Positions 28,622-37,527 of a DNA stretch of 43,026 nucleotides are shown one piece after another (within the stretch, counting starts at the first letter, position 1; each line of letters starts with the position of its first letter). A model generated the notes under the pieces. The model was not told the DNA's origin. It was given only the letters and a program-made list of their open reading frames with translations, and did not search any database. This stretch comes from an uncultured Ruminiclostridium sp. (GTDB lineage Bacteria; Bacillota; Clostridia; Oscillospirales; Ruminococcaceae), in the NCBI GenBank assembly GCA_944388385.1, contig CALXIO010000020.1, forward strand, positions 1-43,026. The letters run 5' to 3'. Both the position numbers and the translations under genes were made by a program.

Positions 28622-28652
28622 AAGCCGCACAGATTCTGTGCGGCTTTCTGTC
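28622..28652 (+). terminator. Hairpin terminator, U tract weak, between lysine operon and second ABC exporter
   Basis: A perfect 11-bp stem AGCCGCACAGA / TCTGTGCGGCT is followed by TTCTGTCATT, which is not a good U tract. The next gene starts only 18 bases later and no separate promoter is obvious, so partial read-through is likely. Confidence 0.7.
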
Positions 28653-28669
28653 ATTGAAAAGGTGTAGAT

Positions 28670-30418
28670 ATGTTCAGACTTGTGAAATATTTAAAAAAAT
28701 ACAAGCTCCAGGTCATATTAGGGCCTGTCTTTAAGCTGACAGAGGCTGTATTTGAGCTTATTGTTCCCCTGGTTATGGCTGAAATAATTAATGTGGGTAT
28801 CAAAAATAATGACAGCGACTATATATGGAAAATGGGCGGTGTGCTGGTTATCTTGGGCGTACTTGGTCTTACCTTTGCCCTTATATGTCAGTATATGGCA
28901 TCTAAGGCATCCCAGGGCTTCGGTACAGAATTAAGACGGGAATTATTTCACCACATAAGTACCCTTTCCCATAGTGAGCTGGATGAATTCGGTACTCCCT
29001 CCCTTATAACAAGGCTAACATCGGATATAAATCAGCTTCAGGTGGCTGTGGCTATGCTTATCCGTCTTGTGGTAAGAGCCCCCTTCCTTGTAATAGGCTC
29101 TACTATTATGGCTTTTACAATAAATGTAAAGTTAGCCCTTATATTCCTTGCGGTAATTCCTATGGTGGCCCTTGTTTTGTGGCTGGTTACAACAAAGACT
29201 GTTCCCTTTTATAAAACAATTCAGCAAAAGCTGGATAAGACTTCACTTATAACAAGAGAAAATCTGGTTGGTGCAAGGGCGGTAAGAGCCTTTGCAAAGC
29301 AGGAGCATGAGCAAAAGAGATTTAAGGACAATGCACAGGATATTGAGCAAGCCGCTGTAAGGGCAGGTAAAATTTCTGCTCTTTTAAGCCCGGTAAATGC
29401 CATTATCTTAAACCTTGCCATAGTGCTTATTGTGTGGTTTGGCGGATTTGCGGTTGATACCGGCTCTCTTACCCAAGGTGAAGTAATTGCCCTTGTAAAC
29501 TATCTTAATCAGATCTTGCTTGCCCTTGTGGTGGTGGCAAACTTAGTGGTAATCTTTACAAAGTCCGCCGCCTGTGCCGCAAGAGTAAATGAGGTATTTG
29601 ATACAAAGCCTTCGGTAAATGAAAACAGCGTTAATGCCATGGCTGATACAAATGCCCCTGCGGTGGTTTTCAAGGATGTATATTTCAGCTATCACGATAA
29701 CGGCGAATATGCCCTGCAGAATATCAGCTTTACTGCAAACAAGGGCGAAACTATCGGTATCATAGGCGGTACCGGCAGCGGTAAATCCACCCTTATAAAC
29801 CTTATACCCAGATTTTATGATGCAAATAAGGGTGAGGTTATGGTATTCGGCAATAATGTGGCTGATTACAGCTTTAGTGAGCTAAGAAGAAAAATCGGCA
29901 TTGTACCCCAAAAGGCGGTGCTTTTCAGCGGTACCCTCAGAGAGAATATGCGCTGGGGTGATGAAAATGCCACAGATGAAGAAATAGATAAGGCACTTAG
30001 TATAGCCCAGGCAAAGGAATTTACCGATACTCTTCCTGAGGGTCTTGATACCATGATATTACAGGGCGGTAAAAATTTTTCCGGCGGACAAAAGCAAAGA
30101 CTTACAATAGCAAGGGCTCTTGTATCTAAGCCGGATATACTGATACTTGATGACAGCGCCAGCGCCCTTGACTTTGCCACCGACGCAAGGCTTCGCAGTG
30201 CCATAAAGGAAAACAGCAGAGATATGACTGTATTTATCATATCCCAAAGAGCAAATTCCGTTAAGGCGGCGGATAAGATAATCGTACTTTCCGATGGTGA
30301 GGTTGAGGGTATAGGAACTCACCGTGAGCTTTTGCAGAGCTGTCCGGAATATTGTCAGATATGTTTATCCCAGTTTAGTCCCGAAGAGCTTGAAAAGGAG
30401 ATAAACGGCGATGAGTAA
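28670..30418 (+). CDS. ABC exporter half-transporter, subunit with degenerate ATP site (second pair)
   Basis: This 582-residue protein has a six-helix exporter domain (about 10-310) fused to an ATPase. Walker A is IGGTGSGKST, signature FSGGQKQR. Walker B is ILILDDSAS, with Asp for the catalytic Glu, and the switch loop is FIISQRAN, with Gln for His: the same degenerate features as the gene at 512. The two are clearly related in sequence, so this is a second copy of the same exporter type. It overlaps its partner by eight bases. Substrate unknown. Confidence 0.93.
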   Translation: MFRLVKYLKKYKLQVILGPVFKLTEAVFELIVPLVMAEIINVGIKNNDSDYIWKMGGVLVILGVLGLTFALICQYMASKASQGFGTELRRELFHHISTLSHSELDEFGTPSLITRLTSDINQLQVAVAMLIRLVVRAPFLVIGSTIMAFTINVKLALIFLAVIPMVALVLWLVTTKTVPFYKTIQQKLDKTSLITRENLVGARAVRAFAKQEHEQKRFKDNAQDIEQAAVRAGKISALLSPVNAIILNLAIVLIVWFGGFAVDTGSLTQGEVIALVNYLNQILLALVVVANLVVIFTKSAACAARVNEVFDTKPSVNENSVNAMADTNAPAVVFKDVYFSYHDNGEYALQNISFTANKGETIGIIGGTGSGKSTLINLIPRFYDANKGEVMVFGNNVADYSFSELRRKIGIVPQKAVLFSGTLRENMRWGDENATDEEIDKALSIAQAKEFTDTLPEGLDTMILQGGKNFSGGQKQRLTIARALVSKPDILILDDSASALDFATDARLRSAIKENSRDMTVFIISQRANSVKAADKIIVLSDGEVEGIGTHRELLQSCPEYCQICLSQFSPEELEKEINGDE

Positions 30419-32177
30419 GAGAGTGAAAAAATACGAAACAAGCGGCTTTGCAGTGCTTAAAAGACTGCTTTCCTATACAAGGCCATACGGATTTTATCTT
30501 GCCTTTACCCTTATAAGCTCGGTTATTAGTGCCCTTGCTACCCTTTATGCCCCGGTGCTTATAGGTGATGCGGTGGACCATATAATCGATACGGGAAATG
30601 TTGATTTTGACAAGATAAAGCCTATTATAATTCAGCTTGCAGTGGTGGTTATTGTGGGTGCTGTATTCCAATGGTTTATGGGATACTGTACTAATATCTT
30701 GACACAGCGCACAGTAAGGGATATGCGTATTATGGCATTTGACAAGCTGGAGAAGGTTCCCTTAAGGTATATTGATACCACACCACACGGAGATATAATC
30801 TCCCGTGTGGTAACGGATATAGATACCATTTCCGACGGACTTTTACAGGGCTTTCAGCAGATATTCACAGGGGTAGTTACTATTATAGGTACACTTTGCT
30901 TTATGTTCTCGATAAATGTATCTATTGCCCTTGTGGTGGTGCTTATTACCCCTGTATCCCTTGTGGTTGCCTCCACTATTGCAAGGCTATGTTCAAAGAA
31001 ATTCAAGGAACAAGCCAAGCTTCGCGGACAGGTTACCGCCATGGCTGAGGAATATATAGGAAACCAGAAGGTAGTAAAGGCCTTCAGCTATGAAAACCGC
31101 ACAGAGGAAGATTTTGAAAGGCTTAATATGGAGCTTTACAGGGTGGGAGTAAGAGCTCAGTTCTACTCTGCCCTTACTAACCCCTCCACAAGATTTGTAA
31201 ACGGTCTTGTTTATGCCGGGGTTGGAATATTCGGTGCACTTAGTGCAATAAGCGGTATGGGTGGTATTACAGTAGGTCAGCTTTACTGCTTTTTATCCTA
31301 CGCAAACCAGTATACAAAGCCCTTTAACGAAATTTCCGGCGTGGTTACCGAATTACAGTCTGCCTTTGCTTCTGCAAGGAGAATTTTCGCCATGATCGAC
31401 AGCGAGGATGAGCCTTCAGATGAGAATAACAAGGTGCTTACCGACGCTGAGGGTAATGTTAAGCTCGATAGTGTGGAATTTTCATATCTGCCTGAGCAGG
31501 AGCTTATAAAGGACCTTACTCTTGATGTTAAGAAGGGTCAGCAGATAGCCATTGTAGGCCCTACCGGATGCGGTAAGACAACTATTATAAACCTGCTTAT
31601 GAGGTTTTATGATACAGTAAGCGGTAGTATAAGTGTTGACGGAAATAATATAAAGGAGCTTACCAGGGATTCATTAAGGCTTAACTACGGCATGGTATTA
31701 CAGGAAACCTGGATATTTGAGGGTACTGTAAGGGATAACATAGCCTACGGTAAGCCTGATGCCACCGATGCGGAAATAATCAATGCCGCAAAGGCCGCCC
31801 ATTGTCATAGCTTTATAAAGAGAATGAAGAAGGGCTATGATACGGTGATTTCCGATAATTCCGGCATATCCCAGGGGCAAAAGCAGCTTTTATGTATAGC
31901 AAGGGTAATGCTTACAATGCCCCCTATGCTTATACTTGATGAGGCTACCTCAAGCATTGATACCCGTACCGAAATGAAGATACAAAGTGCCTTCAGAAAA
32001 ATGACGGAGGGTAAAACCAGCTTTATAGTAGCCCACAGACTTTCCACCATTAAGGAGGCGGACTGTATTCTTGTTATGAATAAGGGTCGTATCATTGAGG
32101 TGGGAAATCATAATCAATTACTTGCAAAGGGCGGATTTTATGCCGACCTTTACAACAGTCAGTTCAAAAAGACATAA
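30411..32177 (+). CDS. ABC exporter half-transporter, catalytic subunit (second pair)
   Basis: This 588-residue fusion has a membrane domain (about 15-320) and an ATPase with Walker A VGPTGCGKTT, signature ISQGQKQ, canonical Walker B LILDEATSSIDT and switch His in IVAHRLST, so it should be the active half of the pair. It lacks the roughly 40-residue linker insertion of the gene at 2265. The start overlaps the previous gene. Only ten bases separate its stop from the first Tim44/zinc-ribbon gene, which places that family in the same transcript. Confidence 0.93.
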   Translation: MSKRVKKYETSGFAVLKRLLSYTRPYGFYLAFTLISSVISALATLYAPVLIGDAVDHIIDTGNVDFDKIKPIIIQLAVVVIVGAVFQWFMGYCTNILTQRTVRDMRIMAFDKLEKVPLRYIDTTPHGDIISRVVTDIDTISDGLLQGFQQIFTGVVTIIGTLCFMFSINVSIALVVVLITPVSLVVASTIARLCSKKFKEQAKLRGQVTAMAEEYIGNQKVVKAFSYENRTEEDFERLNMELYRVGVRAQFYSALTNPSTRFVNGLVYAGVGIFGALSAISGMGGITVGQLYCFLSYANQYTKPFNEISGVVTELQSAFASARRIFAMIDSEDEPSDENNKVLTDAEGNVKLDSVEFSYLPEQELIKDLTLDVKKGQQIAIVGPTGCGKTTIINLLMRFYDTVSGSISVDGNNIKELTRDSLRLNYGMVLQETWIFEGTVRDNIAYGKPDATDAEIINAAKAAHCHSFIKRMKKGYDTVISDNSGISQGQKQLLCIARVMLTMPPMLILDEATSSIDTRTEMKIQSAFRKMTEGKTSFIVAHRLSTIKEADCILVMNKGRIIEVGNHNQLLAKGGFYADLYNSQFKKT

Positions 32178-32187
32178 TGAGGAGATC

Positions 32188-33075
32188 ATGAAAAAATTAT
32201 TCAGCGCAATTTCAGTTTTTTGCCTTATGGCATATGTAAGCCTTCAAGCAGGGGCGATGTCCTCTGCTAACAGCTTACAGCTTCCCGGAGAGAATTATGA
32301 CAATGTGTTTCTTACCGCTTTTATAAGGATTGCAGGTATTATCGTTTTGGGTGTGATTATATCCTTGGGAAGGAAAAAATCCCGACAGTCAAAAAACAAC
32401 AATAATTTCCCGCCTATGAATCAGAATAACCCCCCTGTTCAAAATCTCCCTCCACAATTTCAGAATATGCCTCCTGTATCAAATACTCCAATGCCCACAA
32501 TGGCTACCGGCATAAATACCCAAAGACCCGGGGTTTTGTGTAAGGAGGCGGACCCTAACTTTTCAGAGGCGGATTTTATTACATATGTAAAGCAGGTATT
32601 TATGAATTATAAAAGTGCCTGGGCTTACAGAAAGCTAAGTGAAGCAAAGCATTTTATTGAGCCGGTGTTTTACGAGCAGCTTCAGAATTCCCTTGCAAAT
32701 ATAATAGCAAAGGGCATAGAGGATCATTACGAAAGTATTGCAATAGACGGCTGTACATTACAGCAGTTTCACAGGGTAAACGGAAAGTTTTATTTGACTG
32801 CCCGTCTTTCCTGCCGTATGATTGAATATCAAAAGGACATGAGAACAGGACAGATAATAAGGGGCAATCAGTTTGAAAGGCGTTCAAGATACTTTACCAT
32901 GCAGTTTACAAAGGACGATGTTGCCACAAAGGATAATAACGGCAGACCCTCTGCCAATAACTGCCCTAACTGTGGCGCACCTATGGATACCACCGCAGGT
33001 GGAATATGTGAATACTGCGGTACTTCGGTTAAGGCTAAAAACAGCAGCTGGCTTCTTTGCAGCATAAGGGAGTAG
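32188..33075 (+). CDS. Tim44-like/zinc-ribbon membrane protein, array member 1
   Basis: This is a 295-residue protein. The ATG at 32188 follows GAGGAG; a long upstream extension overlaps the ABC gene. Residues 1-25 look like a signal peptide (MKKLFSAISVFCLMAYVSL), 41-60 a membrane helix followed by a basic GRKKSRQSK stop-transfer, and 70-110 an Asn/Pro/Gln-rich linker. Residues 120-243 match the Tim44-like fold (DPNFSEADFITYVKQVFMN, CRMIEYQKDMRTGQIIRGN). The zinc ribbon has C259, C262, C274 and C277, and the end is SSWLLCSIRE. The likely topology is outside N-terminus with Tim44 and zinc ribbon in the cytoplasm. Function unknown; it may recruit partners to the membrane. Longest and intact member of the array. 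Confidence 0.88.
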   Translation: MKKLFSAISVFCLMAYVSLQAGAMSSANSLQLPGENYDNVFLTAFIRIAGIIVLGVIISLGRKKSRQSKNNNNFPPMNQNNPPVQNLPPQFQNMPPVSNTPMPTMATGINTQRPGVLCKEADPNFSEADFITYVKQVFMNYKSAWAYRKLSEAKHFIEPVFYEQLQNSLANIIAKGIEDHYESIAIDGCTLQQFHRVNGKFYLTARLSCRMIEYQKDMRTGQIIRGNQFERRSRYFTMQFTKDDVATKDNNGRPSANNCPNCGAPMDTTAGGICEYCGTSVKAKNSSWLLCSIRE

Positions 33076-33077
33076 GC

Positions 33078-33905
33078 ATGAATAAAAAGGTTATTATTGT
33101 GATATGTACGGTTTTAATTCTGATTGTTATAGTTGCCGCATCATTTTACTTTAAAATCGAGTTAGGCTACTTTGTAACTTTGCCTGTGTTGTTAATTGCT
33201 GTTTATCTCGACAAGAAAGACGGGAACGGTATTGATGATGATGAATTCAGTCCCCTTTCCCGATTTGATACAGAGATAGATACAAAAATAGAGCTTGACC
33301 CTGCTTTTTATGAGGCGGCCGCCTATAAGAAAAAGCAGGAGGAAACTAAGAAGGCTCTTTTTGAAATGCCGGAAATAGCCGCATCCATGAAGATGAAAAA
33401 TTATGATCCTACCTTTAACTGTAAGGATTTTTACGGCTTTGCACAAAGGGTTTTCAAGGAATTTTGCAAGGCATGGTGTGATAAGAATTTAAAGCTGATA
33501 TTTCATATTACGAAGCCCGAATATTATAGCTTTCTTAGTGAGGAGCTAAGGAAAAAGATAGCTGTGGATAAAGCCGAGATGAGCAACTTTTTAATAAACG
33601 GAAATATTATAACCATCTCTGTAAGGCTCAAGTGCCGTATAGAAACCTATCACAAGGATGCAAATACCGGAGAAATAGTAAAAGGCCATGTGGGTCAGAG
33701 GATGAACCGGGAATATGAACTTACCTTTAAATGGGAAGCAAATGAGAACAGCATTTCTGATAAAAGCCTTACAAATAACTGTCCTAACTGCGGTGCTGTT
33801 ATTCCTGCCGAGGCGAGAAATATCTGTCAGTTTTGCGGTACTGCAATAATTGATAATGATAACAAGTGGCTGCTTTCAAATGTAAGGCAGATAAGAAAAA
33901 TATAA
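33078..33905 (+). CDS. Tim44-like/zinc-ribbon membrane protein, array member 2
   Basis: This 275-residue protein starts two bases after the previous stop, with AAGGGAG as ribosome site. A helical hairpin of two membrane segments (about 5-24 and 28-45) is followed by an acidic linker with a charged helix (about 55-95), then the Tim44-like part (about 108-220: YDPTFNCKDFYGFAQRVF ... CRIETYHKDANTGEIVKG). The zinc ribbon has C235, C238, C250 and C253, with the closing KWLLSNVRQIRKI. The Thr-Gly-Glu/Lys-Ile-Val/Ile-Lys/Arg-Gly turn is shared with members 1 and 3. Intact. Function unknown. Confidence 0.88.
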   Translation: MNKKVIIVICTVLILIVIVAASFYFKIELGYFVTLPVLLIAVYLDKKDGNGIDDDEFSPLSRFDTEIDTKIELDPAFYEAAAYKKKQEETKKALFEMPEIAASMKMKNYDPTFNCKDFYGFAQRVFKEFCKAWCDKNLKLIFHITKPEYYSFLSEELRKKIAVDKAEMSNFLINGNIITISVRLKCRIETYHKDANTGEIVKGHVGQRMNREYELTFKWEANENSISDKSLTNNCPNCGAVIPAEARNICQFCGTAIIDNDNKWLLSNVRQIRKI

Positions 33906-33921
33906 ATATAATGAGGGAAAA

Positions 33922-34774
33922 ATGAAAAAACTTTTATCTGTTTTAATGGCGGTTTTACTTGCCCTTACCTTCATAGTAACCGGCGCCCTTGCCTTTGACG
34001 GTAATGATTATGGCGGAGGCGGAGGCGGCAGTGACTGGGTGCGACAGTGACTACGGCGACGGCGACGGTGAAGGGGGTTTAGTATGCGCCATAATAACTA
34101 TGATAATACTTACTATAGGAATGGCAAAAGAAATAAGCAATAAAAAACATCCTGCGACTAAAGGAGCGCTGTCAAGATTAGCCCCTAACCGTACAATTGA
34201 GATTGAAAAACTGATACAGCAAACCGATCCCTCCTTTACCTTCGGAAAGTTTACAAGCTTTGCCGCTAAGGTTTATGTGGATATTCAGCTTGCCTGGTGT
34301 AACAGGGATTTAAAGCCGGTAAGACATTTATTCCATGATGATTTATATAACACCACAAATATACAGATAGCTGAAAAGATAAGACAGGGTGTTAAATATA
34401 CATACGAGAATATTACCGTTGACAACTGCTACCTTACCGCCTATCAAAGGAGTAATGACGCAGAATATCTGACCTGTTATTTAAGGGCAAGGATGATTGA
34501 TTACCAGACTGATGAAAAGACAGGTAAAATCATCAGAGGAAATAAGACCACCATGTGGATGCTTGAATATAAGATGAAGTTTACAAGAAGCCTTGAAAGA
34601 AAGACTGATGGGGAAAATACCATTTGTCCTAACTGCTGTGCTCCTCTTGATATTCAGTACGGCGGCGTATGTGAATATTGCGGAAGTGCTGTTAATGCAA
34701 GCGAGTATGACTGGGTACTCAGTGAATTCACCACATTAAGGCCTAACAGCGTTGATGAAGGAATACAGATTTAA
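33922..34774 (+). pseudogene. Tim44-like/zinc-ribbon membrane protein, array member 3, frameshifted
   Basis: The start at 33922 (after GAGGG) gives a clear signal peptide (MKKLLSVLMAVLLALTFIVT), then a Gly-rich stretch, and stops at TGA 34048-34050. The +1 frame continues from about 34035 as CDSDYGDGDGEGGLVCAIIT, a membrane helix, a full Tim44-like region (TDPSFTFGKFTSFAAKVYVD, YENITVDNCYL, IDYQTDEKTGKIIRG) and the zinc ribbon CPNC...CEYC, ending DWVLSEFTTL. One extra G in the GGG at 34037-34039 explains it. The second part could be made alone from a TTG at 33989 but would lack the signal peptide. A real mutation or a base-calling error are both possible. Confidence 0.7.
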
Positions 34775-34780
34775 AAAATA

Positions 34781-34808
34781 CCGTCCGCTAATTGCGGACG
34801 GTTTTTTG
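34781..34808 (+). terminator. Intrinsic terminator after array member 3
   Basis: Perfect stem CCGTCCGC / GCGGACGG with a five-base loop and six T. Confidence 0.92.
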
Positions 34809-34870
34809 TATAGCCTGTGTAAAACCCGTGTAAGATTATCTGTTTAGCTATGTTAAGAGGGGCTTTTGCC

Positions 34871-34899
34871 TTGACATAAATTGGCGGCAGTAGTATAAT
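34871..34899 (+). promoter_or_regulatory. Sigma-A promoter before array member 4
   Basis: TTGACA (34871-34876), 17-base spacer, TATAAT (34894-34899): a perfect consensus pair. It begins a separate transcript for members 4-6. Confidence 0.9.
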
Positions 34900-34933
34900 A
34901 AAGGTGCGAAAATCCTTATTATATAAAGGAATG

Positions 34934-34963
34934 TTTAATTTCCTTAATGATAAGGAAATTAAA
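34934..34963 (+). other. Perfect 13-bp inverted repeat in the leader of array member 4
   Basis: TTTAATTTCCTTA (34934-34946), loop ATGA, TAAGGAAATTAAA (34951-34963). It lies about 27 bases after the predicted transcription start and has no U tract, so it is not a terminator. It could be an operator for a dimeric repressor or an RNA structure in the leader. Confidence 0.75.
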
Positions 34964-35007
34964 TCGTGAAATTAAGAAATATAACAATATTCACTTTAAG
35001 GCGATCT

Positions 35008-35738
35008 ATGGAAATAATAAATTCAGTTACAGTTCTGCTAAGTGAAAGTGAAGCCCGTCAGGATGAAATTCAGCTTACAGTCTGGCTTTTTGCGGTGGCT
35101 ATTACATTTATTGTACTGATTATCAATAAAATAGACGGTGCCAAAAAGAAAAAGAAATATACACCCCTAAGGCTCTGCCTAACCGTACAGGGGATATTTC
35201 CGGCATATTGACTGTCGGTGACAAAACCTATAATTTCGCCGGCTTTTCAAGGCTTGCCTGCGATACCCTGAGTAAAATAATAGGGACTTGGTGCTATGGG
35301 GATATTAAGGGGATAAAGAGTGTTTTTAGGGATAATGTATATCATTCCCTTAAAGACCGACTAAAGGAAAAGCAGCTGCAAAACAATCTTGACATGGTGC
35401 AGAATTTACACTTTGATAGCTGTTATTTAAGCTCCTACAAGGAAGAGGGCAAGGAAATTACCGTAGGATGTGTTATCACCGGCGGTATATCGGTATTTTC
35501 AAGGCAAAATAACAGATACGAAAATAAAAGGATAGATTACATAATAAAATTTTCCCGTACAAAGGACGGGGCAGGTATAGCCCACTACTGCCCTAACTGT
35601 GGGGCGGCGGTGACCCAGGGGGCGATAGGAAAATGCTCCTTCTGCGGCTCGGAAATTTCCGCTTCGGGATATAACTGGATAGTGTCTGAAATATCAAGAA
35701 TTACAGGCGATACCCGGGATGAGCGTATAAGGCAATAA
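35008..35738 (+). pseudogene. Tim44-like/zinc-ribbon membrane protein, array member 4, frameshifted
   Basis: The ATG at 35008 opens MEIINSVTVLLSESEARQDE, a membrane helix (LTVWLFAVAITFIVLIINKI) and a poly-Lys patch, and ends at TGA 35209-35211. The -1 frame joins smoothly from the A-rich tract at 35144-35158: YTPKALPNRTGDISGILTVG, then the Tim44-like part (NFAGFSRLACDTLSKIIGTW), zinc ribbon CPNC...CSFC and end YNWIVSEISRI. Loss of one A in AAAAAGAAAAAGAAA accounts for it. Alternatively the second frame starts at a TTG at 35208 and gives a soluble 176-residue protein with the two frames overlapping by four bases. A GTG start at 34966 is also possible. Confidence 0.68.
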
Positions 35739-35822
35739 CGGAGGTAATAATAAGAAACTTACTGCTTTGTGTGTTTTTATCACAAATACAGCTTTCATCT
35801 CCGGATGTAAATACAGAGTAAC

Positions 35823-35856
35823 AGGAATGTAAAGGTTTTTTACATTCCTTTTTATT
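35823..35856 (+). terminator. Intrinsic terminator between array members 4 and 5
   Basis: Perfect stem AGGAATGTAAA / TTTACATTCCT, five-base loop, followed by TTTTTATTTTAT. Confidence 0.88.
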
Positions 35857-35879
35857 TTATCAAAAAAAGGATGGTTTTT

Positions 35880-36616
35880 ATGATAAGGATCGTATACATT
35901 TTTGTGCTGTTTTTAGGCTTTGCTTTGGACACATTTATGAATACGAGTGTCACGCAGGAAAAATATTTCCCTTGTTTACCGGTATTGCGGTGGTGATTTT
36001 AGTTATAGCCGCCACTGTAAACCACCAAAAAGCCGTACAAAAGTCACAGGTAAAGGTTTTGCCGGATAAGACAAATGAAATAGCGGTGGAGCTTAGAAAT
36101 ATTTACCCGGGATTTAATTCCCTTGATTTTCTTCAGTTTGCAAAGAATGTCTTTATAAAGGTTAAGAATGTGAATGCCAAAGATATGCCCGAGGCTGTAA
36201 TTCCGGTGGTAAGTCATGAAATATATAATGAAATTTGCATTGAGCGTATGAGCAGTGGTCGTGGAACTGTTTACCATGTGAATGAAAGAAATATAAAATA
36301 ATGCTATATCTCAAATCATTCAACGGATATGGGTATGGAATGTGTGTCGGTGGTTATCTGCTACACAAAGCATTATTACGATGAGGACGGAGATTACGTG
36401 GAGTATTTTGATGTCAGTAATAATTTTCTCACCTTCTGTCTTCCCTCAAGCTTTAACCTGAAAGCAAGTATGAGTAATCCCGTGGCTTACTGTGACAGAT
36501 GCGGCAGTCAGACAAATATATACACCATGGGATTTTGCCCCTACTGTCACGAACCTGTAAAAAGGGGATATTATAACGGGACTCTTAACAGTATACATAC
36601 CATAAAGGACAGGTGA
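35880..36616 (+). pseudogene. Tim44-like/zinc-ribbon membrane protein, array member 5, frameshift plus internal stop
   Basis: It starts at ATG 35880 after AAAGGATGG. The first frame (MIRIVYIFVLFLGFALDTFM, a membrane helix) stops at TGA 35994-35996. The -1 frame continues from an A run at 35960-35964 as KIFPLFTGIAVVILVIAATV, a second helix, then a Tim44-like part (YPGFNSLDFLQFAKNVFIKV), but hits TAA at 36299-36301 where relatives have the last residue before a conserved Cys-Tyr. The same frame then continues to the zinc ribbon CDRC...CPYC and stops at 36614-36616. Two independent lesions make this the surest pseudogene of the array. Confidence 0.82.
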
Positions 36617-36620
36617 TTTT

Positions 36621-37409
36621 ATGTTTGAAAATATGAGCGAGGAAAGAAAAAGAGATCTTAACAGATTTCTTGTTATATGCCTTATCCTTGCCCCTGTAGC
36701 AGCGATTTTACTTGCTATTGTGGAGGTAATTACAAGTGATATTATAAGCGGTGTCTTTGCGGTGCTTATCATTTTTTTCTATCCTATCCTGGTGATATTT
36801 TTCATAATATTTAAGATATTCGGAAGCAGAAAGACTCAACAGCTTCACAGATATTCAAACAGAATATCTACCCCTGACAGAACAGCGGAAATATCCGGAT
36901 ATATAAAGCAAAGGGACCCCTACTTTAACACCACCACCTTTTTATCCTATGCAAGGCTTGTTTATATAAAGCTTGCCTCTTCATGGAATATAAAGAGGTT
37001 TGATGATATAACTCATCTTGTTCATGAAAGAATTTACGACAAGGGCAGAAGCGAATTGTACCATAGCGTGGTGGATAACAGGTATATGAAATATGAAAAT
37101 ATCACCATAGATGAATGTTACCTCTGCGACTATGGAATAAACTCCGAATATGAGCTGTTGTCGGTTTATCTTTCGGTTACCATGGACGAAACACCCATGT
37201 ATGTAAACGGCAGCTTCGGTAATCCCATAAAGGGCATGAGTGACTTTTACAAGCTCACCTTTGTAAGGCTTACAAACCGCTTTACCGCCCCTGCAACAGC
37301 GAAAATTTCTGCCTATAACTGTCCTAACTGCGGTGCCCCTGTGGATATTGATGACGGAGGTGTATGTAAGCATTGCGGCACTAAGTTTAAGGCTACGGAT
37401 AACGGCTGA
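36621..37409 (+). CDS. Tim44-like/zinc-ribbon membrane protein, array member 6, ends early at a conserved Trp
   Basis: This 262-residue protein has two membrane helices (about 14-36 and 43-66), a Tim44-like part (about 98-220: RDPYFNTTTFLSYARLVYIK, YENITIDECYL), and a zinc ribbon with C234, C237, C249 and C252. It ends KATDNG at TGA 37407-37409. In the other members a Trp sits at that point (SSWLLCS, NKWLLSN, YDWVLSE), and here the frame after the TGA still reads GLYSFNYQRRIPES to a second stop at 37452-37454. So a TGG-to-TGA change has trimmed about 15 residues while all domains remain. It starts four bases after member 5. Confidence 0.82.
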   Translation: MFENMSEERKRDLNRFLVICLILAPVAAILLAIVEVITSDIISGVFAVLIIFFYPILVIFFIIFKIFGSRKTQQLHRYSNRISTPDRTAEISGYIKQRDPYFNTTTFLSYARLVYIKLASSWNIKRFDDITHLVHERIYDKGRSELYHSVVDNRYMKYENITIDECYLCDYGINSEYELLSVYLSVTMDETPMYVNGSFGNPIKGMSDFYKLTFVRLTNRFTAPATAKISAYNCPNCGAPVDIDDGGVCKHCGTKFKATDNG

Positions 37410-37527
37410 GGACTGTATTCCTTTAACTATCAGAGAAGAATACCGGAAAGCTGATTTTTGCGGCGGGTGTTTAATATATCGGCGGCTAAAACATTTTCCG
37501 ATTTTATTTTTATTACCCCCTCAAATA

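Noticed and set aside
33989..34774. Array member 3 taken as an intact gene starting at the TTG at 33989
   Set aside because: There is no ribosome site, and the frame there overlaps a clear signal peptide in another frame that starts with a good site at 33922.
35008..35211. Programmed -1 frameshift at the A-rich tract in array member 4
   Set aside because: No proper X XXY YYZ heptamer in the right frame (the runs are preceded by C or G), no clear downstream stimulatory structure, and neighbouring copies are broken in other ways; mutation is simpler.
37407..37409. TGA read as Trp or selenocysteine in array member 6
   Set aside because: TGA is a normal stop elsewhere in the window (for example remA), and no structure typical of a bacterial SECIS was seen after it.
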